Both the position numbers and the translations under genes were made by a program. Below, piece after piece: positions 47,224 through 54,985 of a stretch of 64,000 nucleotides of DNA. The stretch's first letter is position 1. Each line of letters starts with the position of its first letter. This DNA comes from Aquamicrobium lusatiense. GTDB lineage: Bacteria > Pseudomonadota > Alphaproteobacteria > Rhizobiales > Rhizobiaceae. The stretch covers positions 2,251,631 through 2,315,630 of the forward strand of contig NZ_JACHEU010000001.1 of NCBI RefSeq assembly GCF_014201615.1, written 5' to 3'. The notes below the pieces were generated by a model. It made no database searches, was not told the DNA's origin, and saw only the letters and a list, made by a program, of their open reading frames with translations.

Positions 47224-48744
47224 GTGGATAGTTCCCCAGTCTATGACATTCTTGTCGTCGGCGGCGGCATCAACGGTTGCGGTATCGCCCGTGACGCCGT
47301 GGGCCGGGGATATTCGGTTTTCCTTGCCGAAATGGACGATCTGGCCAGCGGCACCTCGTCTGGCTCCACCAAGCTCATTCATGGCGGCCTTCGCTATCTG
47401 GAACATTACGAGTTCCGGCTGGTGCGCGAAGCGCTCATGGAGCGCGAGGTTCTGTGGCGCAATGCGCCGCACATCATCTGGCCGATGCGCTTCGTCCTGC
47501 CCTATGCGAAAGGTCTGCGTCCTGCATGGATGCTGCGGCTCGGCCTGTTCATCTACGATTATATCGGCGGGCGAAAGCTGCTGCCGCCGACGCGCACGCT
47601 CGACATGCGTCGCGATCCTTCAGGCAAGCCACTCAAGCCCGGTTTCGCTAAAGCTTTTGAATATTCGGATGGCTGGGTCAACGATGCCCGCCTCGTTGTG
47701 CTGAATGCAACCGATGCCGCGGCGCGGGGTGCGGAAATCCACACCCGGACCATGGTGGAGGATGCCCGCTTCGAGGATGGTATCTGGAGCATTCTTCTTC
47801 ATGACCGGCTGACTGAGGAGCATCGCGAGGTCAGGGCGCGTCTGGTTGTCAATGCCGCAGGTCCGTGGGTTGATCAGGTGCTGTCGCGTGCGCTTGGTCG
47901 CAACAACGCTCACAATGTGCGCCTCGTGCAGGGCAGTCATATTGTCGTGCGCAGAAAATTCGATGATCCGCGCGCCTATTTCTTCCAGAATGCGGACGGG
48001 CGCATCATTTTCGCGATCCCCTACGAGGAAGAATTTACGCTGATCGGCACGACCGACCAGGATTATGCGGGCGATCCGCATGATGTGAAGATCACCGATG
48101 CGGAGATCGATTATCTTTGCGCCGCGGCCAGCGAATATTTCGTCGAGCCTGTGCAGCGCTCCGATATCGTATGGACCTATTCCGCTGTGCGTCCGCTTTA
48201 CGATGATGGAGCGTCGAAGGCGCAGGAAGCAACGCGCGATTATGTGCTGAGAACCGAGCCGGGCGACGGGCCGATCATCAACGCTTTTGGCGGCAAGATC
48301 ACGACTTATCGGCGCCTTGCGGAATCCATGCTTGAGAAGATCGAGGGCATCCTCGGCAAAAAAGGTCGGTCATGGACGGCAGATGCGCCGCTGCCCGGCG
48401 GTGATTTTCCACCGACCGGCTATGAGGCTGAAGTGGAGAAGTTGCGGAAGGCATATCCTTTCCTTGATCTTCACCATGCACGGCGGCTTGTGCGTCTTTA
48501 CGGCACGAATGCCGGTGTTCTGCTGGGCGATGCGAAATCTCTCGCTGAACTGGGCCGGAATTTCGGCGCCGATCTCTATGAAGCCGAAGTGCGTTACCTT
48601 GTCGATCATGAGTGGGCGGTGACGTCGGAAGATGTACTGTGGCGCAGGACCAAGCGTGGTCTGAGGTTGTCGCAGAAGGAAGCCGCTGCGCTGGATGAGT
48701 TTATGAAGGGCCTGAGCCGCCGGGAATCGGCTGCGGCGGAATAG
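47224..48744 (+). CDS. glpD: Aerobic glycerol-3-phosphate dehydrogenase
   Basis: 506 aa. FAD enzyme at the inner membrane that oxidises glycerol-3-P to dihydroxyacetone phosphate and passes electrons to quinone. The start is GTG at 47224, with GGGAGG 6 nt upstream, giving (M)DSSPVYDILVVGGGINGCGIARDAVGRGYSVFLAEMDDLASGTSSGSTKLIHGGLRYLEH; an in-frame TTG further up has no ribosome site. The FAD-binding GGGINGCG (near residue 11), STKLIHGGLRYLE and AFGGKITTYRRLAE motifs are complete. It is the first gene of the glp operon, followed 13 bp later by glpS. Confidence 0.97.
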   Translation: MDSSPVYDILVVGGGINGCGIARDAVGRGYSVFLAEMDDLASGTSSGSTKLIHGGLRYLEHYEFRLVREALMEREVLWRNAPHIIWPMRFVLPYAKGLRPAWMLRLGLFIYDYIGGRKLLPPTRTLDMRRDPSGKPLKPGFAKAFEYSDGWVNDARLVVLNATDAAARGAEIHTRTMVEDARFEDGIWSILLHDRLTEEHREVRARLVVNAAGPWVDQVLSRALGRNNAHNVRLVQGSHIVVRRKFDDPRAYFFQNADGRIIFAIPYEEEFTLIGTTDQDYAGDPHDVKITDAEIDYLCAAASEYFVEPVQRSDIVWTYSAVRPLYDDGASKAQEATRDYVLRTEPGDGPIINAFGGKITTYRRLAESMLEKIEGILGKKGRSWTADAPLPGGDFPPTGYEAEVEKLRKAYPFLDLHHARRLVRLYGTNAGVLLGDAKSLAELGRNFGADLYEAEVRYLVDHEWAVTSEDVLWRRTKRGLRLSQKEAAALDEFMKGLSRRESAAAE

Positions 48745-48757
48745 CGGGGAGGGGCCT

Positions 48758-49837
48758 GTGCTGGAATTACGAAATGTTTCCAAGGTGGTGGGTGGAGAAA
48801 CGCATATTGCGGATGTCTCGCTTTCCCTGAACCATGGATCACTAAACGTGCTGCTTGGTCCTACCCTTTCGGGCAAGAGCAGCCTGATGCGCCTGATGGC
48901 GGGCCTCGACGTGCCGAGCAGCGGCTCCGTCTGGTTCGACGGCAGGGATGTGACCGGAACGCCCGTGCAGAAGCGCAACGTTGCCATGGTCTACCAGCAG
49001 TTCATCAACTATCCGGCGATGACGGTCTATGAGAACATCGCCTCGCCACTGCGCGTGGCTGGTGTCGACAAGGCAAAGATCGACCGCGAGGTGCGCCGTG
49101 CGGCCGAACTGCTCAAGCTGACGCCCTATCTCGATCGCACGCCGCTCAATCTCTCCGGCGGGCAGCAGCAGCGCACGGCGCTCGCGCGCGCCATCGTCAA
49201 GAATGCCAGCCTTGTGCTTCTGGATGAGCCGCTGGCCAATCTCGACTACAAGCTGCGTGAGGAATTGCGGCTGGAACTGCCGCGCATCTTCGCTGAAGCC
49301 GGCACGATCTTCGTTTACGCGACCACTGAGCCGCATGAGGCATTGCTGCTGGGCGGCAACACGGCAACGCTTTCGCAAGGGCGCATCACCCAGTTCGGGT
49401 CGACCGTTGAAGTCTTCCGCAAGCCGGTCGATCTGCTGACCGCGCGCACATTCGCGGATCCGCCCCTCAACACCATCGTGCTGCCGAAGAAGGGCGCTTC
49501 GTTCATTCTCGACGGCGCGATCAACCTGCCGGTCTCCCCGGAGATCGCATCCATTGCTGACGGCAGCTATACGATCGGCTTCCAGCCGCATCATCTGTCG
49601 CTTGAGCGCGTCGATGCAGCGTCCGTGCCGGTTCGCGCCAGGGTTTCCGTTACCGAGATCACCGGTTCGGAAAGCTTCGTGCATCTGGATTTCGCCGATG
49701 TGCGCTGGGTAATGCTGGCCCATGGCATCCATCAGTTTGAGCCGGACGATGAGATCGAGGTCTTCATCGATCCCCGCCACATCATGGTGTTCGACGCCGC
49801 CGGCCGGTCGGTCGCGGTGGCCGGACAGGCGGCATAG
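48758..49837 (+). CDS. glpS: Glycerol ABC transporter ATPase GlpS (H-loop lost)
   Basis: 359 aa. One of two different ATPases of the glycerol importer; start GTG with GGGGAGG upstream. Walker A GPTLSGKS (34-41, unusual centre), Q-loop YQQF (80-81), canonical signature LSGGQQQR (132-139), Walker B LVLLDEP (Asp156, Glu157) and D-loop ANLD. The switch histidine is missing: FVYATTEPHEA has Thr190 where partners have THD. The C-terminal 120 residues form the OB-type regulatory domain (GFQPHHLSLERV). It lies 11 bp before glpT, with which it should form a heterodimer. Confidence 0.95.
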   Translation: MLELRNVSKVVGGETHIADVSLSLNHGSLNVLLGPTLSGKSSLMRLMAGLDVPSSGSVWFDGRDVTGTPVQKRNVAMVYQQFINYPAMTVYENIASPLRVAGVDKAKIDREVRRAAELLKLTPYLDRTPLNLSGGQQQRTALARAIVKNASLVLLDEPLANLDYKLREELRLELPRIFAEAGTIFVYATTEPHEALLLGGNTATLSQGRITQFGSTVEVFRKPVDLLTARTFADPPLNTIVLPKKGASFILDGAINLPVSPEIASIADGSYTIGFQPHHLSLERVDAASVPVRARVSVTEITGSESFVHLDFADVRWVMLAHGIHQFEPDDEIEVFIDPRHIMVFDAAGRSVAVAGQAA

Positions 49838-49848
49838 GAGCGGGACAC

Positions 49849-50976
49849 ATGGCACGCATCGATCTCGACCATATCCGCCACTCATATCTGCCCAACCCGA
49901 CGCGCGATGAGCATTTCGCGCTGCGCGAAGTGCATCACACTTTCGAGGATGGCGGCGCCTACGCGCTTCTGGGACCTTCCGGCTGCGGAAAAACCACGCT
50001 GCTCAACATCATTTCAGGGTTGTTGAAGCCCTCGCACGGCAAGCTTCTGTTCGATGGCAAGGACATCACCAACCTGTCGACGCAGGAGCGCAACATTGCT
50101 CAGGTGTTCCAGTTTCCGGTGATCTACGACACCATGACGGTGTACGACAATCTGGCCTTTCCGCTGCGCAATCGCGGCGTGTCCGAGCCCGAGGTCGACC
50201 GCAAGGTGCGCGAGACGCTGGCCATGATCGATCTGGCCGACTGGGCAAAGCGCAAGGCGCGGGGGCTCACAGCCGACCAGAAACAGAAGATTTCGCTGGG
50301 TCGCGGTCTGGTGCGCTCCGACGTCAACGCCATCCTGTTCGACGAGCCGCTGACCGTCATCGATCCGCACATGAAATGGGTGCTGCGCTCGCAGCTCAAG
50401 CAGCTTCACCGCCGATTCGGCCACACCATGGTCTATGTGACTCATGACCAGACCGAAGCCCTGACCTTCGCCGAGCACGTGGTCGTCATGTATGACGGCC
50501 AGATCGTGCAGATCGGCACGCCGGCCGAACTGTTCGAGCGGCCAAAGCACACATTCGTCGGCTATTTCATCGGCTCTCCGGGCATGAATTTCCTCGCCAC
50601 GGAAATCGACGGCAATGCCGCCCGGCTGGGCAGCCAGACTATTAAACTGCCCGCCGCGCCGTCCGTCGGACCCGGAAAGATCGAACTGGGCATCCGCCCC
50701 GAATATGTGCGTGTCGGCAGAGAGGGCATGCCGGTTTCCGTCACCCGTATCGATGATGTGGGCCGCCACAAGGTGCTGCGCGCTACGCTCGAAGGTCAGG
50801 ACATCGCGGCTATCGTCGGCGAGGATGCGGAGATCCCGGCCGAGCCCCACGTTCTGTTCGATCCGGCCGGCATCAACATCTATGCCGATTCATGGCGGGT
50901 GGAGATGGGGCGGGCAGACGTGGCGCGGGCAGACGGCGCGCGCGCCGAAAACGGCCATCGCGGCAAGGGGGGCTGA
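49849..50976 (+). CDS. glpT: Glycerol ABC transporter ATPase GlpT (signature motif degenerate)
   Basis: 375 aa. Second ATPase of the importer. Walker A GPSGCGKTT (42-50), Q-loop VFQF (88), Walker B AILFDEP (Asp165, Glu166) and switch His199 in YVTHDQTEAL are canonical. The signature reads LTADQKQK (140-147) in place of LSGGQ, and the D-loop is TVID. These defects are complementary to those in GlpS. A C-terminal OB domain (GIRPEYVRVG) and a hydrophilic Ala/Arg tail follow. Not to be confused with the E. coli glycerol-3-P antiporter of the same name. Confidence 0.95.
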   Translation: MARIDLDHIRHSYLPNPTRDEHFALREVHHTFEDGGAYALLGPSGCGKTTLLNIISGLLKPSHGKLLFDGKDITNLSTQERNIAQVFQFPVIYDTMTVYDNLAFPLRNRGVSEPEVDRKVRETLAMIDLADWAKRKARGLTADQKQKISLGRGLVRSDVNAILFDEPLTVIDPHMKWVLRSQLKQLHRRFGHTMVYVTHDQTEALTFAEHVVVMYDGQIVQIGTPAELFERPKHTFVGYFIGSPGMNFLATEIDGNAARLGSQTIKLPAAPSVGPGKIELGIRPEYVRVGREGMPVSVTRIDDVGRHKVLRATLEGQDIAAIVGEDAEIPAEPHVLFDPAGINIYADSWRVEMGRADVARADGARAENGHRGKGG

Positions 50977-50977
50977 T

Positions 50978-51844
50978 ATGGAAAAGACCTGGAACAACAA
51001 GGCATGGTTCCTGGTGCTGCCGGTGCTGGTTCTGGTGGCCTTCTCGGCGGTCATTCCGCTGATGACGGTGGTGAACTATTCGGTTCAGGACACGTTCGGC
51101 AACAACCAGTTCTTCTGGGCCGGAACCGAATGGTTCGAGGAACTGCTGCATTCCGACCGTTTCTGGGCGGCCATGGGCCGCAACCTCGTCTTTTCCTTCA
51201 TCATCCTCGCGATCGAGGTGCCCCTCGGCATTTTCATTGCGCTCAACATGCCGCGCAAAGGGTGGGGCGTGCCGCTCTGCCTTGTGCTGATGGCGCTGCC
51301 GCTGCTGGTTCCATGGAACGTCGTCGGCACCATCTGGCAGGTGTTTGGACGCACCGATATCGGACTGCTTGGCTACACGCTCAACTCGATGGGCTTCGAC
51401 TACAATTATGTGCGCGATCCGTTCGATGCATGGATGACCGTGATCGTCATGGATGTGTGGCATTGGACCAGCCTTGTCGTGCTGCTCTGCTATGCCGGTC
51501 TGGTCTCCATTCCCGATGCCTTCTATCAAGCCGCGAAAATCGACGGCGCCTCGCGCTGGTCCGTGTTCCGCTACATTCAGTTGCCTAAGATGCAGCGTGT
51601 GTTGCTCATCGCCGTGCTGCTGCGCTTCATGGACTCGTTCATGATCTACACGGAACCGTTCGTGGTGACCGGTGGCGGGCCGGGCAACTCGACGACATTC
51701 ATGTCCATCGATCTCGTCAAGATGGCGCTTGGCCAGTTCGATCTGGGGCCGGCAGCGGCGATGTCGCTGGTCTACTTCCTGATCGTGCTGTTGCTGTCGT
51801 GGGTGTTCTACACCGTCATGACCAACTATGACGCGGAGCGCTGA
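50978..51844 (+). CDS. glpP: Glycerol ABC transporter permease GlpP
   Basis: 288 aa, six transmembrane helices, inner membrane. Start MEKTWNNKAWFLVLPVLVLVAFSAVIPLMTVVNYSVQDTF; GGGGGGC lies upstream and the ATG falls one base after the glpT stop. The EAA-type cytoplasmic loop that docks the ATPase is SIPDAFYQAAKIDGASRWSVFRYIQLPKMQRVLLIAVLLRFMDSF. It resembles the MalF/UgpA side of CUT1 sugar importers. It overlaps nothing but is followed directly by glpQ. Confidence 0.94.
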   Translation: MEKTWNNKAWFLVLPVLVLVAFSAVIPLMTVVNYSVQDTFGNNQFFWAGTEWFEELLHSDRFWAAMGRNLVFSFIILAIEVPLGIFIALNMPRKGWGVPLCLVLMALPLLVPWNVVGTIWQVFGRTDIGLLGYTLNSMGFDYNYVRDPFDAWMTVIVMDVWHWTSLVVLLCYAGLVSIPDAFYQAAKIDGASRWSVFRYIQLPKMQRVLLIAVLLRFMDSFMIYTEPFVVTGGGPGNSTTFMSIDLVKMALGQFDLGPAAAMSLVYFLIVLLLSWVFYTVMTNYDAER

Positions 51845-51845
51845 T

Positions 51846-52757
51846 ATGGCTGGTGTCAACGAACGAACCGAACAGGCGACTGCCCGCAGCGCAGGCAGTG
51901 CTTCTTCCGGCATGTCGCAGGAAGCGATCGCCCGCCTCATGAAGCGCCGTGGCGAGGAATCGAAATGGTGGTGGGTCGTTCCCACCCTCTACATCGTGTT
52001 CCTGATGCTGCCGATCTACTGGCTCATCAATATGAGCTTCAAGACCAACAACGAGATCATATCGTCGCTGACGCTCTATCCGCACGAGCCCACGCTGCGC
52101 AATTACCGGATCATATTCACCGATCCCTCATGGTATTCGGGTTACATCAACTCGATCATCTATGTGGTTATAAACATGGTGATTTCGGTTGCCGTTGCCT
52201 TGCCTGCCGCCTATGCGTTCTCTCGCTACCGCTTCCTTGGCGACAAGCATCTGTTCTTCTGGTTGCTGACCAACCGTATGGCTCCGCCGGCAGTGTTCGC
52301 CCTGCCGTTCTTCCAGCTTTATTCGGCCTTCGGCCTGATCGACACGCACATCGCGGTGGCGCTGGCGCACTGTCTCTTCAACGTGCCGCTGGCAGTGTGG
52401 ATTCTCGAAGGCTTCATGTCCGGCGTGCCCAAGGAGATCGATGAAACCGCCTACATCGACGGCTATTCCTTCCCGCGCTTCTTCGTGAAGATCTTCATGC
52501 CGCTGATTGCCTCCGGCATCGGTGTGGCCTGCTTCTTCTGCTTCATGTTCTCATGGGTGGAACTGCTGATCGCACGCACCCTGACGACCACCGACGCCAA
52601 GCCGATCGCCGCCACCATGACGCGCACCGTCTCGGCGGCCGGCATGGACTGGGGGCTGCTCGCCGCCGCCGGCGTACTGACGCTGATCCCCGGCGCGCTC
52701 GTCATCTGGTTTGTCCGCAACTACATCGCCAAGGGCTTTGCCCTGGGGAGGGTCTGA
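51846..52757 (+). CDS. glpQ: Glycerol ABC transporter permease GlpQ
   Basis: 303 aa. Partner permease (MalG/UgpE side). The chosen ATG follows the glpP stop by one base (TGATATG). A 40-residue hydrophilic N-terminus precedes WWWVVPTLYIVFLMLPIYWLINMSFKTNNEI. The EAA loop is GVPKEIDETAYIDGYSFPRFFVKIFMPLIASGIG. Six hydrophobic helices in all. A later start at MSQEAIARLMKRRGEE (residue 23) is possible. Not the glycerophosphodiesterase that shares the symbol in E. coli. Confidence 0.93.
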   Translation: MAGVNERTEQATARSAGSASSGMSQEAIARLMKRRGEESKWWWVVPTLYIVFLMLPIYWLINMSFKTNNEIISSLTLYPHEPTLRNYRIIFTDPSWYSGYINSIIYVVINMVISVAVALPAAYAFSRYRFLGDKHLFFWLLTNRMAPPAVFALPFFQLYSAFGLIDTHIAVALAHCLFNVPLAVWILEGFMSGVPKEIDETAYIDGYSFPRFFVKIFMPLIASGIGVACFFCFMFSWVELLIARTLTTTDAKPIAATMTRTVSAAGMDWGLLAAAGVLTLIPGALVIWFVRNYIAKGFALGRV

Positions 52758-52759
52758 TC

Positions 52760-53047
52760 ATGGGCATCGACATGTCATGGATGGCGTGGACGTGGCCGAC
52801 CGCCACCTTCTTCATCGTCATCGCTCTGCTGATCTTCAGCATGGGCGTCTGGGAATATGTTTCGCCGGGTGGAAATCCGCGTGTGGGCGTTCTGCGTTTC
52901 GAGACGACGCGCGGCGACCGCCTGTTCATATCGCTGCTTGGCAGCGCATTCATCCATCTCGCGTGGCTGGGGCTTGTCGGCCCCGGCCTGTGGTGGGCTC
53001 TCGCTCTGTCCGTAGTCTACGCCATTCTGGTGTTTCGCTACGTCTAG
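52760..53047 (+). CDS. glpU: Small integral membrane protein of the glp operon (DUF2160 type)
   Basis: 95 aa. MGIDMSWMAWTWPTATFFIVIALLIFSMGVWEYVSPGGNPRVGVLRFETTRGDRLFISLLGSAFIHLAWLGLVGPGLWWALALSVVYAILVFRYV: three hydrophobic helices with a short polar loop. It matches the DUF2160 family as I remember it and lies 2 bp after glpQ, with GGGGAGGG upstream. The position between permease and binding-protein genes corresponds to glpU of the rhizobial glycerol locus. Its function is unknown; an accessory transporter subunit is an inference. Confidence 0.85.
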   Translation: MGIDMSWMAWTWPTATFFIVIALLIFSMGVWEYVSPGGNPRVGVLRFETTRGDRLFISLLGSAFIHLAWLGLVGPGLWWALALSVVYAILVFRYV

Positions 53048-53062
53048 GGAGGGAACGGTTGG

Positions 53063-53086
53063 CGCATCCGTCTGAGGACGGCTGCG
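53063..53086 (+). repeat. Hairpin between glpU and glpV
   Basis: CCGTC / GACGG around TGAG, extended by CGCA / TGCG after one mismatch. It lies in the 78-bp gap before the binding-protein gene and could stabilise the glpV part of the message. Confidence 0.4.
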
Positions 53087-53125
53087 TCGGGCTTACGCAT
53101 AAACCTTAACAGTGGAGGAAATTTC

Positions 53126-54850
53126 ATGCGACGGCAGCTCTTAACATCGACGACAGCGCTCGTCCTTCTGCTTGGCGCCGGCAGCGCCTATGCGGGCATG
53201 GACGAGGCAAAGGCGTTTCTGGACAAGGAGATCGGTGACGTCTCATCGCTCTCGCGTGCCGATCAGGAAGCCGAGATGCAGTGGTTCATCGACGCCGCCA
53301 AGCCTTTCGCGGGCATGGAGATCAAGGTGGTTTCGGAAGCGATGACCACCCACTCCTACGAATCCGAAGTGCTGGCCCCGGCCTTCGCGGCCATCACCGG
53401 CATCAAGGTCACGCATGACATCATCCAGGAGGGCGATGTCGTTGAAAAGATTCAGACCCAGATGCAGACCGGCCAGAACCTCTATGATGGCTGGGTCAAC
53501 GACTCCGACCTGATCGGCACCCACTGGCGCTACCAGCAGGTGCGCAACCTAACCGACTTCATGGCCAATGAAGGCAAGGACGTCACCAACCCGAATCTCG
53601 ACCTTGACGACTTCATCGGCCTTTCGTTCACGACCGCTCCGGACAAGAAGCTCTACCAGCTGCCCGACCAGCAGTTCGCCAACGTCTACTGGTTCCGGTA
53701 CGACTGGTTCAACGACGAGAAGAACAAGGCCGACTTCAAGGAGAAGTACGGTTACGATCTCGGCGTTCCGGTCAACTGGTCGGCCTATGAGGACATTGCC
53801 GAATTCTTCACCGGCCGTGATGTCAACGGCCAGAAGGTTTATGGCCACATGGACTACGGCAAGAAGGACCCGTCCCTCGGCTGGCGCTTCACCGATGCCT
53901 GGCTCTCCATGGCCGGCAATGGCGACAAGGGCCTGCCCAACGGCCTTCCGGTCGACGAATGGGGCATCAAGGTTGACGAGAACAGCCGTCCGGTCGGTTC
54001 GTGCGTTGCCCGTGGCGGCGACACCAACGGCCCGGCTGCGGTCTACGCCATCCAGAAGTATCTGGACTGGCTGAAGGCCTACGCTCCGCCCGCCGCACAG
54101 GGCATGACCTTCTCCGAATCCGGCCCGGTGCCGGGGCAGGGCGAGGTTGCCCAGCAGATGTTCATGTACACCGGCTTCACGGCTGATCTGGTCAAGGAAG
54201 GCCTGCCGGTCGTGAACGAGGATGGTACGCCGAAGTGGCGTTTCGCCCCGTCGCCGCATGGCGTCTACTGGAAGGAAGGCATGAAGCTCGGCTATCAGGA
54301 CGTCGGTTCCTGGACGCTCATGAAGTCGACTCCTGATGACCGCGCCAAGGCCGCATGGCTCTATGCGCAGTTCGTCACCTCCAAGACCGTGGACGTGAAG
54401 AAGGCGCATGTCGGCCTCACCTTCATCCGTGAGAGCACGATCCGTCACGAAAGCTTCACCGAGCGTGCACCGAAGCTGGGCGGCCTGATCGAGTTCTATC
54501 GCTCACCGGCCCGCGTGCAGTGGTCGCCCACGGGCACCAACGTTCCTGACTATCCGAAGCTGGCGCAGCTGTGGTGGCAGGCCATCGGCGATGCATCCTC
54601 GGGTGCAAAGACTGCTCAGGAGGCCATGGACTCGCTCTGCGCGGAGCAGGAAAAGGTGATGGAGCGCATCGAGCGTTCCGGCGTTCAGGGTGACATCGGC
54701 CCGAAGATGGCCGAGCAGCATGACCTTGAATACTGGAACAAGGATGCGGTGGCGAAGGGCAGCCTCGCGCCTCAGCTCAAGATCGAGAACGAGAAGGAAA
54801 AGCCTCTCACCGTCAATTATGACGAACTGGTCAAGAGCTGGCAGGAATAA
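53126..54850 (+). CDS. glpV: Glycerol ABC transporter periplasmic binding protein GlpV
   Basis: 574 aa, larger than most sugar-binding proteins (about 400-450). Signal peptide residues 1-23 (MRRQLLTSTTALVLLLGAGSAYA, cleavage before GMDEA). The mature protein has a binding-protein fold: GMEIKVVSEAMTTHSYESEVLAPAFAAITGIKVTHDIIQEGDVVEKIQTQMQTGQNLYDGWVNDSDLIG, then KKLYQLPDQQFANVYWFRYDWF and WTLMKSTPDDRAKAAWLYAQFVTS. GTGGAGGAAA precedes the ATG. It delivers glycerol to GlpPQ. Confidence 0.94.
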   Translation: MRRQLLTSTTALVLLLGAGSAYAGMDEAKAFLDKEIGDVSSLSRADQEAEMQWFIDAAKPFAGMEIKVVSEAMTTHSYESEVLAPAFAAITGIKVTHDIIQEGDVVEKIQTQMQTGQNLYDGWVNDSDLIGTHWRYQQVRNLTDFMANEGKDVTNPNLDLDDFIGLSFTTAPDKKLYQLPDQQFANVYWFRYDWFNDEKNKADFKEKYGYDLGVPVNWSAYEDIAEFFTGRDVNGQKVYGHMDYGKKDPSLGWRFTDAWLSMAGNGDKGLPNGLPVDEWGIKVDENSRPVGSCVARGGDTNGPAAVYAIQKYLDWLKAYAPPAAQGMTFSESGPVPGQGEVAQQMFMYTGFTADLVKEGLPVVNEDGTPKWRFAPSPHGVYWKEGMKLGYQDVGSWTLMKSTPDDRAKAAWLYAQFVTSKTVDVKKAHVGLTFIRESTIRHESFTERAPKLGGLIEFYRSPARVQWSPTGTNVPDYPKLAQLWWQAIGDASSGAKTAQEAMDSLCAEQEKVMERIERSGVQGDIGPKMAEQHDLEYWNKDAVAKGSLAPQLKIENEKEKPLTVNYDELVKSWQE

Positions 54851-54868
54851 TCCTCCAGACGACTGCAG

Positions 54869-54892
54869 CGGGGGCGGCTTCGGCCGTCCCCG
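54869..54892 (+). repeat. UUCG-capped hairpin between glpV and glpK
   Basis: A 10-bp stem (CGGGGGCGGC / GCCGTCCCCG, one G-T wobble) with a TTCG loop closed by C-G, the exceptionally stable tetraloop form. TCCTTACTTTGA follows, so there is no proper U-tract. It probably protects upstream RNA and lowers read-through into glpK. Confidence 0.6.
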
Positions 54893-54900
54893 TCCTTACT

Positions 54901-54906
54901 TTGACA
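54901..54906 (+). promoter_or_regulatory. Possible -35 box upstream of glpK
   Basis: A perfect TTGACA lies 85 bp before the glpK start, just after the hairpin. The region 16-18 nt downstream (GCATCCCATC) has no good -10, so a separate glpK promoter is only a possibility. Confidence 0.25.
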
Positions 54907-54985
54907 AATCATTCAAAGCCTTGCATCCCATCTGCCAAATGCGGAAGGATGCCGTATTGAACTGCATCAGCGACAAGAGAAAACC

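Noticed and set aside
54093..54200. Possibility that glpV is a fusion because of its 574-aa length
   Set aside because: The length is spread over the whole protein without a second signal peptide or domain boundary, and the glycerol-binding proteins of this transporter type are, to my knowledge, long.
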